From Lachnospiraceae bacterium (lineage in GTDB: Bacteria > Bacillota > Clostridia > Lachnospirales > Lachnospiraceae): 62,027 nt of DNA. The translations under genes were made by a program, and so were the position numbers. Below, in pieces: positions 61,720-62,027 of this stretch. Numbering within the stretch: the first letter of the stretch is position 1; each line of letters opens with the position of its first letter. The notes below the pieces were generated by a model that did no database searches, was not told the DNA's origin, and worked only from the letters and a program-made list of their open reading frames with translations. Location of the stretch: NCBI GenBank assembly GCA_017500935.1, contig JAFVXW010000065.1:1-62027 (forward strand). The letters are read 5' to 3'.

Positions 61720-61752
61720 TTGGAAAGATTATGGAAACATAATCTTTCGCAT

Positions 61753-61827
61753 GGTGGGTATAGCGCAGTTGGTTAGCGCGCCAGATTGTGGCTCTGGAGG
61801 CCGAGGGTTCGAATCCCTCTATCCACC
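61753..61827 (+). tRNA. tRNA-His (anticodon GTG)
   Basis: Acceptor GTGGGTA/TATCCAC with an extra 5' G at 61753 opposite the final C, the His identity mark; anticodon loop TTGTGGC (GTG). Confidence 0.95.
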
Positions 61828-61831
61828 CTTT

Positions 61832-61903
61832 TGGGCTATCGCCAAGCGGTAAGGCACAGGACTTTGACTCCTGCACTCGCTGGTTCGAATCCAGCTAGCC
61901 CAG
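61832..61903 (+). tRNA. tRNA-Gln (anticodon TTG)
   Basis: Acceptor TGGGCTA/TAGCCCA, anticodon loop CTTTGAC (TTG) between CAGGA and TCCTG. Confidence 0.95.
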
Positions 61904-61950
61904 TTTGTTATGTCTACGGAATGCAGAAGCGTCCGTTTGTTTTATATTAT

Positions 61951-62023
61951 GGAGCACTAGCTCAGCCGGTAGAGCACCTGACTTTTAATCAGGTTGTCGG
62001 GGGTTCGAATCCCCCGTGCTTCA
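61951..62023 (+). tRNA. tRNA-Lys (anticodon TTT)
   Basis: Acceptor GGAGCAC/GTGCTTC (one G-T pair), anticodon stem CCTGA/TCAGG with loop CTTTTAA (TTT). It ends 4 bases before the window edge, so the cluster may go on. Confidence 0.95.
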
Positions 62024-62027
62024 GTAG

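Overview
The window looks like a chromosomal segment from a Gram-positive, spore-lineage Clostridia, most likely a Lachnospiraceae member (inference). Support comes from strong AGGAGG-type ribosome binding sites, a Spo0A-type DNA-binding domain, an LCP (LytR-CpsA-Psr) protein, a GH25 cell-wall hydrolase with clostridial Ig-like repeats, and many DUF-type membrane proteins of the kind seen in gut Lachnospiraceae. No outer-membrane genes are visible. Most of the window (about 0.5-46 kb) is one large cell-surface polysaccharide region, followed by an envelope/proteolysis block (46-54 kb) and then housekeeping genes and tRNAs (54-62 kb).

Region 1 (1-8.2 kb) is visibly AT-rich. It starts with the end of an IS3-like element that has cut a membrane-protein gene, leaving only the 3' end. 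Then come three large polytopic membrane proteins (probable GT-C type enzymes), two GT2 glycosyltransferases and a UDP-glucuronate 4-epimerase-like enzyme. Region 2 (8.2-10.8 kb) reads the other way: a GT10-like transferase and a Wzx-like flippase. Region 3 (10.9-22.3 kb) has two near-duplicate XRE regulators around a GT2 gene, then an operon with two polyprenyl-phosphate-type GT2 enzymes, a YdjC-type deacetylase, an FkbH-like HAD protein and two membrane proteins, then an SGNH protein and a pair of SMR-like small transporters. Together, the GT2, small flippase and GT-C genes resemble three-component systems that decorate polymers outside the membrane.

Region 4 (22.4-26.3 kb) is a 1305-residue membrane-anchored GH25 muramidase. 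Region 5 (26.4-46.3 kb) is the core assembly operon: rmlB-rmlA-rmlC for dTDP-rhamnose (no rmlD here), Wzm/Wzt ABC export with a carbohydrate-binding Wzt tail, a methyltransferase with a kinase-like region (WbdD-like architecture), several large GT2 enzymes, a phosphoglucomutase, a WcaJ-like initiating phosphosugar transferase and an LCP ligase. The logic is Glc-1-P to dTDP-rhamnose, chain building in the cytosol, export, then attachment to the wall.

Region 6 (46.4-54 kb) holds an HtrA-like protease, a ClpX-like ATPase with an altered RKH loop, an S8 subtilase whose catalytic Ser is Ala, an LspA-like peptidase and a YfhO/YkoS-like membrane protein. Region 7 (54-62 kb) has an FAD oxidoreductase, an XRE regulator, a stand-alone Spo0A C-terminal domain protein, a URO-D-type methyltransferase, a THUMP-type RNA methyltransferase, rdgB, a YfcE-like phosphoesterase and seven tRNA genes.

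The least explained structure is non-coding: nested long palindromes fill the roughly 760-base gap between wzm and wzt, and two palindromes with mutually inverted apices lie between the htrA-like and clpX-like genes, one arm including the htrA stop codon. Gene functions are from reading protein motifs without database search.
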